From Bacteroidetes bacterium SB0662_bin_6 (GTDB taxonomy: Bacteria > Bacteroidota > Rhodothermia > Rhodothermales > VXPQ01): 37,256 nucleotides of DNA. Below are positions 17,531 through 25,696 of this stretch, one piece after another (the first letter of the stretch is position 1; each line of letters starts with the position of its first letter). The notes beneath the pieces were generated by a model. That model made no database searches. It was not told the DNA's origin and saw nothing but the letters and a program-made list of their open reading frames with translations. The stretch is from NCBI GenBank assembly GCA_009839485.1, contig VXPQ01000026.1, positions 1 to 37,256 of the forward strand. Reading direction: 5' to 3'. The position numbers and the translations under genes were made by a program.

Positions 17531-18871
17531 ATGAAATTATCGTATTGCTCCATCGCAGGCCTGTTGCTTTCCGCGCTTGTTTTTTCGGGATGCCAGTCGA
17601 GCGTCGAATCCCCTTCCGTTGAGGGGCCGGTCAAGATGGAATTGCGGCAGGTAGACGGCCGCTATGAACTTTTCAGGGACGGGGAGCCTTTTTACATCCA
17701 CGGTGCAGGCCTTGAATTCGGCGATATAGAGCGGTTGGCGCAGCACGGGGCCAATTCGTTCAGAACATGGCGCACGGACAACGGGCGCGATACGGGCGAC
17801 GAGGTGTTGCGCCGTGCCCATGAAGCGGGTCTGGTGGTTACGATGGGACTGGAGATCGCGCGGGAGCGCGAGGGCGAAGGACGGGGTGTTTTCGGATTCG
17901 ACTACGACGACGAAGAGGCCGTGGCGGAACAGCTCGAACGGATTCGGGCCGAAGTCATGCAGTACAAGGACCATCCGGCGTTGATCATCTGGGGCATCGG
18001 CAACGAACTGAACCTCGGCGCCACCAACCCTCGCGTGTGGGACGCCGTCAACGGAATCTCGGAAATGATTCACGAGATCGATCCCAACCACCTGACCACC
18101 ACCATGCTGGCGGGGATATGGCAGGAGCTGGCCGACGATATAACGACACGGGCTCCCGACCTGGACCTGATCAGCATTCAGATGTATGCGGATATCGAGA
18201 ATCTGCCCCGGTACATCGAAGAAATCGGATGGGACGGGCCGTTTATGGTCACCGAGTGGGGCGCTACCGGCCACTGGGAGGTTCCGAGCACGCCCTGGGG
18301 GGCGCCCCTGGAAAACAACAGTTCCGTCAAGGCCGATGATTACCTGAGGCGCTACCAGACTGTCATCGAACCGCTTCGGGACCAGTGTGTGGGGTCGTAT
18401 GTTTTTCTGTGGGGGCAGAAGCAGGAGCGCACGCCGACCTGGTACGGCATGTTTTTGCCGACAGGAGAAGAAACCGAGACCATCGACGTAATGCATTACG
18501 TATGGAACGGGGCGTGGCCGGAGAACCGGAGCCCCCGCCTGGAACAGGCCCTGCTTGACGGCAAGGAAGCCCATGAAGGCATTTATCTTCGTTCCGGGCA
18601 GGCCTACGCGGCCCTGGTTGCGTCCGTCGATCCGGACGGCGATGCGCTGCGATACGAATGGGAAGTGCGCCGTGAGAGTACGGCGCAAAGCGAGGGGGGC
18701 GATGACGAGGAGGTTCCCGAACGTATGGAAAACGTGCTGGACCGCATGGATACCCCTGAGGTCACGCTGACCGCGCCTGCCGAAGAAGGCGCGTACCGCC
18801 TCTTTGTCTATGTGTATGACGGCGAGGGGCACGCTGCTCACGCCAATATTCCCTTCTACGTCGAGTCGTAA
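17531..18871 (+). CDS. Lipoprotein glycoside hydrolase (clan GH-A, GH2/GH5-like barrel)
   Basis: Predicted outer-membrane or periplasmic lipoprotein. The signal peptide ends in a lipobox FSGC with the lipidated cysteine at residue 21 (phenylalanine at -3 is slightly unusual). A TIM barrel follows (about 45-330): YIHGAG start, IWGIGNELN with the probable acid/base Glu159, and MVTEWGATG with the probable nucleophile Glu242. Both sit where clan GH-A retaining enzymes carry them. The C-terminal region (about 350-446, VASVDPDGDALRYEWEV onward) resembles a PKD-type beta-sandwich, possibly a carbohydrate-binding or spacer domain. At 446 residues it is much shorter than a full GH2 beta-galactosidase. 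It is two bases upstream of the following large gene, so co-transcribed. Substrate cannot be read from sequence. Confidence 0.82.
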   Translation: MKLSYCSIAGLLLSALVFSGCQSSVESPSVEGPVKMELRQVDGRYELFRDGEPFYIHGAGLEFGDIERLAQHGANSFRTWRTDNGRDTGDEVLRRAHEAGLVVTMGLEIAREREGEGRGVFGFDYDDEEAVAEQLERIRAEVMQYKDHPALIIWGIGNELNLGATNPRVWDAVNGISEMIHEIDPNHLTTTMLAGIWQELADDITTRAPDLDLISIQMYADIENLPRYIEEIGWDGPFMVTEWGATGHWEVPSTPWGAPLENNSSVKADDYLRRYQTVIEPLRDQCVGSYVFLWGQKQERTPTWYGMFLPTGEETETIDVMHYVWNGAWPENRSPRLEQALLDGKEAHEGIYLRSGQAYAALVASVDPDGDALRYEWEVRRESTAQSEGGDDEEVPERMENVLDRMDTPEVTLTAPAEEGAYRLFVYVYDGEGHAAHANIPFYVES

Positions 18872-18873
18872 TC

Positions 18874-21800
18874 GTGCGCGCATCCAGTGGGAGTCGCAGG
18901 TCCAACGGAGCGCCCGTTTTTGCGGGAGCCGCCCCCATGCGGCATGTGGACGGGCCGGTTACCGGGGCATTCGTCGAACTTGACGGCGATACGTTCTACA
19001 GGATCGGGCGTTGCGACCGGTTACCTCCTTTTTTCATGTCGATGGTCAGCGACGGCGATCATTGGCTGTTTGCGTCGAGCAATGGGGGGCTGACGGCGGG
19101 TAGGGGAACCGCCGGGCAGGCGCTTTTCCCCTATTGCACGGACGACAAGATCCACGATGCGCAGGATCAGGTGGGCGGAAAAACCATCCTGCTGGTGGAA
19201 CGGCAGGACGGACACGCGCTGTGGGAGCCGTTTTCGGATCGGCATCAGGGAGCGTATGCCGTCGAGCGCAATCTGTACAAGAGCCTGTACGGACACAAGA
19301 TTCGCTACGAGGAAATCAATCACGACCTCCAGCTTGTCTTTGCGTATACCTGGGCCGCCAGCCGGCGATTCGGTTTCGTTAAACGGTCGACGCTCCGCAA
19401 CACCGGTTCCGGGCAGACAAGGGTGAAGGTTCTGGACGGGATCCTGAATGTTCTGCCATACGGCGTGCCCCAGGTTTTGCAAACCGACCGCAGCAACCTG
19501 GTGGACGCCTACAAGAAGAGCGAATGGTATGGCCCGGCGGGCCCGGCGCTGTTCGTATTGAGTTCCATTCCAGTGGACAAGCCTGAACCGAGCGAGGCGC
19601 TCATGGCTACCGCGGCATGGTCGGTGGGACTGGAAGCCGAGGCGCACCTGTTGTCTGCGGCCCAACTGGACCGCTTCCGGAGGGGAGCGTCCGTCGAACC
19701 GGAGCAGGATGTGCGGGGCGTACGGGGCGCCTACTTTGTACAGGCGGCCTTTGATGTGATGCCCGGCGCGGAGCGCGTCTGGTATGTCGTCGCTGATGTC
19801 AAACAGGGACCGGACGATGTGGTGGCGTTACGGGCCTTGCTGAACGATTCCTCCCGCAGCAGGGAAGACATTGTTTCCCTGATAGACCAGGATGTTCAGG
19901 AGGGGGGCGAGCGGCTGGCCCGCCTCGTGGCCGCCGGGGACGGGTTGCAGCGCACCGCCGAACCCATGATGGCGGCGAGGCACTTTTCCCATGTGATGTT
20001 CAATGTGATGCGGGGTGGAGTGTTTGTCGGCGACGGCGAGGTGGCCTGCTCCGACCTGGCCGCTTTTCTGCATAGCCGCAACACTTCTGTGGCTGCCCGG
20101 CATGAGGCATGGGTCGCCGGACTCCCTGACCGGATGCCGGTCAACCGGTTGCTTGCGGAAGCGGCGTCCCTGCACGATCCGCAGATGGAGCGCCTGTGTC
20201 ACGAGTACCTGCCGCTTACGTTCGGACGCCGTCACGGCGATCCGAGCCGTCCGTGGAACCGTTTCGCCATCGATACGCACAACGAGGACGGCTCACGTAA
20301 AATCGCCTACGAGGGCAACTGGAGAGACATTTTCCAGAATTGGGAAGCGCTGGCTTTTTCCTGGCCGGAATATGTCGAAAGCATGGTTTGCAAGTTCGTC
20401 AATGCGTCGACCCCCGACGGGCACAATCCCTACCGCCTGACGCAGGACGGCATCGACTGGGAGGTGCTCGATCCTAACGATCCCTGGTCGTACATCGGGT
20501 ACTGGGGGGACCATCAGATCGCCTATCTGCTCAAACTGCTCGAATGCTCCCGCGCGCATCATCCCGGCCGACTCGAGGAATTTCTTGCGCGGAAGATATT
20601 TGCCTATGCCGATGTGCCGTACCGCATCCGGCCGTATAGCGAGATACTGGCCAATCCCCACGAGACGATTGATTTCGACCATGACTCGGCGGCGCGCTCT
20701 ACCCGGCGGGTTGCGGAGATCGGGGGGGATGGCAAGCTCGTTCCGGGCTCCGACGGCACGGTGTGTCTGGTGAATCTGGGCGAAAAATTGCTGGTGACGC
20801 TGTTGGCCCGGCTAACCGGTTTCATTCCCGGGGGCGGCATCTGGATGAACACGCAGCGCCCGGAGTGGAACGACGCGAATAATGCGCTGGTGGGGTACGG
20901 CGTATCCATGGTGACGCTGTGTTACGTACGGCGTTTTGTGGACGTCGTCGCTGATCTCTTTGCCGGTCTTCCGGACGAAACCCTCGAGCTTTCCAAAGAA
21001 GTGGCCGGTTTCATGGAGGCGATTTCCGAAGCGCTGGGCCGGTACGAGCATCTTGCGGACGGGGTCTGGACCGACGAGGACCGGAAAAAGGTGATGGACG
21101 CGCTGGGCGAAGCGGGGAGCGCGTACCGCGGGAATATCTACGAGGATGGATTTTCCGGTAAAGCGCAGGCTGTGCGCCGCGATGCGGTGCTGACCTTGCT
21201 CGGGCGCGCTTCGGCGTTTGCGGAGCACAGCATCCGGGCCGCCCGGCGCCCCGATGGGCTGTTTCATGCCTACAGCCTGATGTCGGTTACGTCCCCGAAG
21301 ACCGTAGCGCTCCGGTCCATGTACGCCATGCTGGAAGGACAGGTCGCTGTGCTGAGCGCCGGAACGCTTTCGGGCGCGGAGGCGCTCGAGGTGTTATCGA
21401 CGCTCCGGGCGGGGCCGCTGTATTGTCCGCGCCGGAACACCTATCTCCTGTACCCTGATCGCACGTTGCCCCGGTTCACCGAAAAGAATCGTATCGAAGC
21501 TGGTCGCGTGGAGGGAATCGTGCTGCTCCGGTCGCTGGCCGGCGCGGGAGATCGCCGGTTGATCGTGCAGGACGAGGAAGGGGGATGGCATTTCAACGGC
21601 TTCTTCCGCAACGCGGACTCGGTACAAGCCGCGCTCGATGCCTTGCGGCGGGAGGGGTACGCTGAGGCGGTCGAACGGGACGGGGACGCGGTGCTTGCCC
21701 TGTTCGAGGACGTGTTCGATCATCGCTCGTACACCGGGCGCTCCGGGACCTTCTTCGGATACGAGGGGCTGGGAAGCGTGTACTGGCACATGGTATCCAA

Positions 21801-22383
21801 GTTTTTGCTTGCGGTCCTGGAGTGTTTTCGCGCGGCGGAAGACGCCGGGGAGGATATGGCCGTGCGGCAGGGACTGGCCGAGCAGTACTACGCCATTCGC
21901 GGGGGATTGGGTATGCACAGAACGCCGGAGCAATTCGGGGCCTTTCCCTCCGATCCGTATTCGCATACGCCGGCGCATGCGGGAGCACAGCAGCCGGGTA
22001 TGACCGGGCAGGTGAAGGAAGATATCCTGTGCCGCTGGGGGGAGTTGGGCATGGTGATCCGGGACGGCAGGATCCATTTCCGCCCCACGCTGCTGCGCCG
22101 TTCCGAATTTCTTACGCATCCTGCCGAATTCCGCTGGTACGATCCGCACGGGCGCCTTCAGACGCTGGAACTCCAGCCGGGTATGCTGGCCTTCACCTGT
22201 TGCCAGACCCCCTTCGTCTATCGTGTGGCTGAGCAGGCAGGTATCCATATCACGGACCGGGACGGCTCCACCCGCACGTTGGACGGATTGGTCCTCGATC
22301 GCTCCTCCAGCGAAAGCATATTCCGCCGCGAGGGAGCGATTGACAGGGTCGAGGTCGCCCTGGCCCCGGGATTGCAGGCGTAG
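18874..22383 (+). CDS. Large (alpha/alpha)6-barrel, GH94-like carbohydrate enzyme, family unassigned
   Basis: An 1169-residue protein without a signal peptide, so probably cytoplasmic. The N-terminal half (about 30-350) reads as a beta-sandwich domain. The central part has tryptophan-rich helical-barrel segments: EGNWRDIFQNWEALAFSWPEY (about 478-498), DPWSYIGYWGDHQIAYLLKLLE (about 530-551) and MNTQRPEWNDANNALVGYG (about 657-675). This layout is typical of GH94/GH15/GH63-like enzymes such as cellobiose-type phosphorylases, but I cannot fix the catalytic acid or the phosphate-binding residues. GTG at 18874 is used, two bases after the previous stop; ATG at 18937 is an alternative. Position directly after a lipoprotein glycosidase and before a KDPG-type aldolase supports a glycan role. 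It may act on oligosaccharides imported after external cleavage. Confidence 0.7.
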   Translation: MRASSGSRRSNGAPVFAGAAPMRHVDGPVTGAFVELDGDTFYRIGRCDRLPPFFMSMVSDGDHWLFASSNGGLTAGRGTAGQALFPYCTDDKIHDAQDQVGGKTILLVERQDGHALWEPFSDRHQGAYAVERNLYKSLYGHKIRYEEINHDLQLVFAYTWAASRRFGFVKRSTLRNTGSGQTRVKVLDGILNVLPYGVPQVLQTDRSNLVDAYKKSEWYGPAGPALFVLSSIPVDKPEPSEALMATAAWSVGLEAEAHLLSAAQLDRFRRGASVEPEQDVRGVRGAYFVQAAFDVMPGAERVWYVVADVKQGPDDVVALRALLNDSSRSREDIVSLIDQDVQEGGERLARLVAAGDGLQRTAEPMMAARHFSHVMFNVMRGGVFVGDGEVACSDLAAFLHSRNTSVAARHEAWVAGLPDRMPVNRLLAEAASLHDPQMERLCHEYLPLTFGRRHGDPSRPWNRFAIDTHNEDGSRKIAYEGNWRDIFQNWEALAFSWPEYVESMVCKFVNASTPDGHNPYRLTQDGIDWEVLDPNDPWSYIGYWGDHQIAYLLKLLECSRAHHPGRLEEFLARKIFAYADVPYRIRPYSEILANPHETIDFDHDSAARSTRRVAEIGGDGKLVPGSDGTVCLVNLGEKLLVTLLARLTGFIPGGGIWMNTQRPEWNDANNALVGYGVSMVTLCYVRRFVDVVADLFAGLPDETLELSKEVAGFMEAISEALGRYEHLADGVWTDEDRKKVMDALGEAGSAYRGNIYEDGFSGKAQAVRRDAVLTLLGRASAFAEHSIRAARRPDGLFHAYSLMSVTSPKTVALRSMYAMLEGQVAVLSAGTLSGAEALEVLSTLRAGPLYCPRRNTYLLYPDRTLPRFTEKNRIEAGRVEGIVLLRSLAGAGDRRLIVQDEEGGWHFNGFFRNADSVQAALDALRREGYAEAVERDGDAVLALFEDVFDHRSYTGRSGTFFGYEGLGSVYWHMVSKFLLAVLECFRAAEDAGEDMAVRQGLAEQYYAIRGGLGMHRTPEQFGAFPSDPYSHTPAHAGAQQPGMTGQVKEDILCRWGELGMVIRDGRIHFRPTLLRRSEFLTHPAEFRWYDPHGRLQTLELQPGMLAFTCCQTPFVYRVAEQAGIHITDRDGSTRTLDGLVLDRSSSESIFRREGAIDRVEVALAPGLQA

Positions 22384-22469
22384 CGGCGACCGGGGGGCGT
22401 TACAGCGTAATGCAGGCTGCCCATAATGATGGCGTCGTCGAATTGCGGGGCTATCTCTTCCTGTTCCCG

Positions 22470-22490
22470 GCGCAAGACCTTATCTTGCGC
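22470..22490 (+). terminator. 8 bp perfect hairpin between the large GH-like gene and eda
   Basis: GCGCAAGA and TCTTGCGC form a perfect 8 bp stem around the 5-base loop CCTTA, followed by TTTC. A second, weaker hairpin (GCGCA/TGCGC) lies about 30 bp downstream. Possible terminator or mRNA-processing structure in the 224 bp gap before the aldolase gene. Confidence 0.4.
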
Positions 22491-22607
22491 TTTCGCGCCG
22501 CGCACTTTAGGGTATGACGCGCAATGCTTGTGCGCTTCCGGATATGGATGCGCAATGTCTTGCTCGACAGGCCCCGGTTCGCATCCGAAAATCAGCCCGT
22601 TCAGCGT

Positions 22608-23264
22608 ATGTCCGCCGTAAATGACCGCGAAGCGATTCTGGAGCGTATCCTCGCCACCGGGGTGGTGGCTGTGGTGCGTTTGCCTGATGCTGCGCATGTG
22701 CTCCGCGTTGTGGACGCTATCCGGGAAGGAGGGGTTCACGCCATCGAAATCACCATGACGACCCCGGGCGCCTTGCAGGCGATCACCGAGGTGGCCGGCA
22801 GCATGAGCGATGTGGAGATCGGGGTGGGTTCCGTGCTGGATGCGACGGGCGTGCATCGGGCTGTCGACGCCGGCGCCCGGTACGTAGTGAGCCCGGTGTA
22901 CAAGAAGGAACTCATAGACGCTGGGCACGAACGGGGCGTGCCCGTAATGCCGGGGGCGTTCTCCCCCACGGAAATCCTTGAAGCCACCGAGGCCGGCGCC
23001 GACGTAGTCAAGGTATTTCCTTCCGGCGTGGTGGGGATGTCGTATTTCAAGGCGGTGCTGGCGCCCATGCCCCACCTGAAATTGATGCCGACCGGGGGGG
23101 TGTCCCCAGAGAATGCGGGCGACTGGATCCGCGCCGGAGCCGTGGCGGTGGGCGTGGGGTCTTCTCTGCTGAACAAGCAGGCCATCGCGGAAGGCAACTT
23201 CGGCAAACTGACGGAAAACGCGCGTGTGCTGTGCCGGAGCGTGGCGGAAGCGAAAAAGGAGTAA
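22608..23264 (+). CDS. eda: KDPG/KHG-type 2-keto-3-deoxy acid aldolase
   Basis: Class I aldolase cleaving 2-keto-3-deoxy sugar acids (typically 6-phospho-KDG) to pyruvate plus an aldehyde. With ATG at 22608 the protein has 218 residues, the normal size; the frame continues upstream, but those 28 residues do not fit the family. The general-base glutamate Glu47 (AIEITMTTP) and Schiff-base Lys135 (VVKVFPSG) are present, as are the phosphate-loop segments PTGGVSPENA and VGVGSS. It could link the region to Entner-Doudoroff or uronate catabolism. It is not required for the L-fuconate steps encoded further on, so a second sugar acid may feed in here. The stop codon begins the recurrent motif at 23262. 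Confidence 0.9.
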   Translation: MSAVNDREAILERILATGVVAVVRLPDAAHVLRVVDAIREGGVHAIEITMTTPGALQAITEVAGSMSDVEIGVGSVLDATGVHRAVDAGARYVVSPVYKKELIDAGHERGVPVMPGAFSPTEILEATEAGADVVKVFPSGVVGMSYFKAVLAPMPHLKLMPTGGVSPENAGDWIRAGAVAVGVGSSLLNKQAIAEGNFGKLTENARVLCRSVAEAKKE

Positions 23265-23281
23265 TCAGAGTATCCTTAAGG
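23262..23281 (+). promoter_or_regulatory. Recurrent stop-overlapping motif, second copy
   Basis: TAATCAGAGTATCCTTAAGG starts with the aldolase stop codon and matches the copy at 4296 in 15 of its first 16 bases. TATCCTTA at 23271-23278 resembles a -7 box; the sulfatase start lies 161 bp downstream. Confidence 0.35.
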
Positions 23282-23439
23282 CGAAATCCGTTTGTCCCGC
23301 ATGTATTTTACAGAGCGGAGGCATATTCTTCCGTTCAGACTTTTCCTGAAACAATCCCCCTGACGATTCCATGTTTGCTCCGAGGCGTGGCGCCATCCGT
23401 TATCCGGCGTTTTTCGCATTTCGATCCCATTTTCTTTCC

Positions 23440-24837
23440 ATGCGCTGCCTGGTGTGTGCAGCGCTTTTCGCAGGTCTGACGATGTTCGCCGGGCGTCCGG
23501 CGGCGGCGCAGGACGACCGTCCCCCGAATGTGGTGCTCATCTTTGCGGACGACCTCGGCTACGGCGATATCGGTGTGTACGGACACCCGACGATCCGCAC
23601 GCCCCATCTGGACCGCATGGCGGCGGAAGGGATGAAATTCACCCAGTTCTATGTGGGCGCTTCGGTATGCACGCCGAGCCGGGCTGCGCTGCTGACGGGC
23701 CGTCTGCCGATCCGGAGCGGGATGGTCAGCGATCAGCGCCGGGTGTTTTTTCCGGATTCCAAACTGGGCCTGCCGGCGCGCGAAATTACGATTGCGGAAG
23801 CGCTCAAGGAGGCCGGGTATGCTACAGGCATAGTGGGGAAGTGGCATCTCGGCCATCTCGAACCGTTTCTGCCCACAAACCACGGCTTCGATTCCTACTA
23901 CGGGATTCCCTATTCCAACGACATGGATCGCGTGGTAGGCGGCGAATGGCAGGAAATATTCTGGGAGCCCAAATCCGAATACTGGAACGTGCCGCTGCTG
24001 CGCGATACGGAAGTTATCGAGCGGCCGGTCGATCAGGAAACGATAACCCGGCGGTATGCGCAGGAGGCGGTGGCCTTTATCCGCAATCATGCCGGGGAGC
24101 CGTTCTTCCTGTATCTGGCGCACAGCATGCCGCACACGCCGCTTTTCCGCAGCGCCGCGTTTGCCGGTCATAGCAAGGCGGGACTCTACGGGGACGTGAT
24201 CGAAGAGATCGACTGGAGCGTAGGACAGGTCATGCAGGCGCTCGAGGAAAAGGGCATTGCGGAGAACACGCTCGTTTTCTTTACGAGCGACAACGGTCCC
24301 TGGCTGATTTTTCGCACGCACGGCGGTTCGGCGGGGCTTTTGCGGGACGGCAAGGGCACCACTTACGAGGGAGGCATGCGGTCGCCTGCGCTTGCATGGT
24401 GGCCCGGCACGGTCCCGGCAGGAGCGGTGAATTCGGCGCTCGTGACGGCGATGGATGTGTTTCCCACAGTGCTGGGCATGGCGGGCGTGCCGGTTCCGGA
24501 CGACCGCACGATCGACGGGATGGATATTGGGAATATCCTCCGGGGAAGTGACGAGGATGCCCACGACATGATCCTGTACTACCGGGGCACGCGCATTTTC
24601 GCCGCGCGGGTGGGGCCCTGGAAAGCGCACTTCATCACGCAGCGGGCCTACATCGGGGACAGTCCTGTGTCGCACGACACACCGATACTGAATCATCTGG
24701 AACACGATCCGTCCGAGCGGTTCGATGTGTCCGCGGAGCACCCGGAGGTGCTGGAGGAGATTGCTGCGCGTGTGGCGGAGCATCGGGCCGGACTGGACCC
24801 CTGGCCGATCCAGCTTGACGCCCGCATCGAGGAATAA
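23440..24837 (+). CDS. Secreted formylglycine-dependent sulfatase
   Basis: Type I sulfatase of the alkaline-phosphatase superfamily, exported to remove sulfate esters from an external substrate. ATG at 23440 (465 residues) gives a clean signal peptide ending GRPAAAQ; ATG at 23371 would add a basic 23-residue extension. The modification motif is CTPSR (Cys77 to Arg81), whose cysteine must become formylglycine. Metal-binding residues include the paired aspartates in FADDLGYGDIG (37-38) and TSDNGPW, and VGKWHLGH carries the conserved lysine and histidine. A maturation enzyme (FGE or anSME) is not present in the window. With fuconate-pathway genes nearby, a sulfated fucan is an attractive substrate, but sulfatase subfamily cannot be assigned by eye. 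Confidence 0.92.
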   Translation: MRCLVCAALFAGLTMFAGRPAAAQDDRPPNVVLIFADDLGYGDIGVYGHPTIRTPHLDRMAAEGMKFTQFYVGASVCTPSRAALLTGRLPIRSGMVSDQRRVFFPDSKLGLPAREITIAEALKEAGYATGIVGKWHLGHLEPFLPTNHGFDSYYGIPYSNDMDRVVGGEWQEIFWEPKSEYWNVPLLRDTEVIERPVDQETITRRYAQEAVAFIRNHAGEPFFLYLAHSMPHTPLFRSAAFAGHSKAGLYGDVIEEIDWSVGQVMQALEEKGIAENTLVFFTSDNGPWLIFRTHGGSAGLLRDGKGTTYEGGMRSPALAWWPGTVPAGAVNSALVTAMDVFPTVLGMAGVPVPDDRTIDGMDIGNILRGSDEDAHDMILYYRGTRIFAARVGPWKAHFITQRAYIGDSPVSHDTPILNHLEHDPSERFDVSAEHPEVLEEIAARVAEHRAGLDPWPIQLDARIEE

Positions 24838-24854
24838 TCAGAGTGTCCTGAACG
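24835..24854 (+). promoter_or_regulatory. Recurrent stop-overlapping motif, third copy
   Basis: TAATCAGAGTGTCCTGAACG begins with the sulfatase stop codon and shares TAATCAG-GT-TCCT with the copies at 4296 and 23262. It lies five bases before the SDR start codon, too close to serve as a promoter for the annotated start unless translation begins further on. Confidence 0.3.
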
Positions 24855-24858
24855 AGAT

Positions 24859-25665
24859 ATGAATAAGCTCGCTTCGGATATGCGGGAGGCGAATCGCCCC
24901 GGCGGGCGGCTTGCGGATCGTACGGCGGTGGTGACCGGCGCGGCTTCAGGCATCGGCAAAGCCACGGCGGAGTTGTTTGTGCGGGAAGGCGCCTGCGTGG
25001 TCCTCCTGGATGTGAACGAGGAAGCGGGCGGGGCGCTGGCCGCCGACCTGGGGTCGTCTGCGGCTTTCTATGCCTGCGATGTGTCCGACGGGGAGGCCGT
25101 GCGCGAAACCTTCCGGGCTATCGCTGCGGATCTGGCCCCTGTAGATGTGCTGTTCAACAATGCCGGCGTGTCCCATGTCGGCACGGTGGCGACGACTGCC
25201 GAAGAGGATTTCGACCGGGTCTACCGGGTCAACGTGAAGGGCGTGTACCATTGCCTCCAGGCCGCAGTGCAGGGCATGTGCGGGCGGGGCGGGGCTATCG
25301 TGAACATGGCCTCGACGGTGTCCACCATCGGCATCCCGGATCGCTTTGCCTATTCGATGAGCAAGGGCGCCGTGCTGACCATGACCCTTTCCGTGGCCTG
25401 CGACTATCTGCAGGAGGGCATACGCTGCAACGCCATTGCTCCTGCCCGCATTCACACCCCGTTCGTGGACGGGTACCTTGCGAAAAACTATCCGGGCAGC
25501 GAGCAGGAAATGTATGACCGGCTGGCGGCCGCGCAGCCCATCGGAAGGATGGGCACGCCGGAAGAAGTGGCGGAACTGGTGCTGTACCTGTGCTCGGATG
25601 CTTCGGCATTCATTACCGGGGCGCTTTTTCCCATAGACGGGGGGACGATCCTGCTTCGCCCGTGA
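24859..25665 (+). CDS. SDR oxidoreductase, probable 2-keto-3-deoxy-L-fuconate dehydrogenase
   Basis: Classical short-chain dehydrogenase of 268 residues. The cofactor motif is TGAASGIG (26-33), with NNAG (100-103), the catalytic serine Ser152, and Tyr165/Lys169 in YSMSK. An aspartate after the second beta strand (LLDVNE) indicates NAD preference. The segment NAIAPARIHTPFVDGYL (191-207) resembles, from memory, that of 2-keto-3-deoxy-L-fuconate dehydrogenases, which oxidise the 4-hydroxyl to give 2,4-diketo-3-deoxy-L-fuconate. Context supports this: the FAH-family hydrolase that would take the product is the next gene (31 bp gap), and an L-fuconate dehydratase follows nearby. The first 18 residues are an extension that may be shorter if translation starts at ATG 24880. 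Confidence 0.85.
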   Translation: MNKLASDMREANRPGGRLADRTAVVTGAASGIGKATAELFVREGACVVLLDVNEEAGGALAADLGSSAAFYACDVSDGEAVRETFRAIAADLAPVDVLFNNAGVSHVGTVATTAEEDFDRVYRVNVKGVYHCLQAAVQGMCGRGGAIVNMASTVSTIGIPDRFAYSMSKGAVLTMTLSVACDYLQEGIRCNAIAPARIHTPFVDGYLAKNYPGSEQEMYDRLAAAQPIGRMGTPEEVAELVLYLCSDASAFITGALFPIDGGTILLRP

Positions 25666-25696
25666 TCTGCAATTATCGACACGAATCCATTAACCG

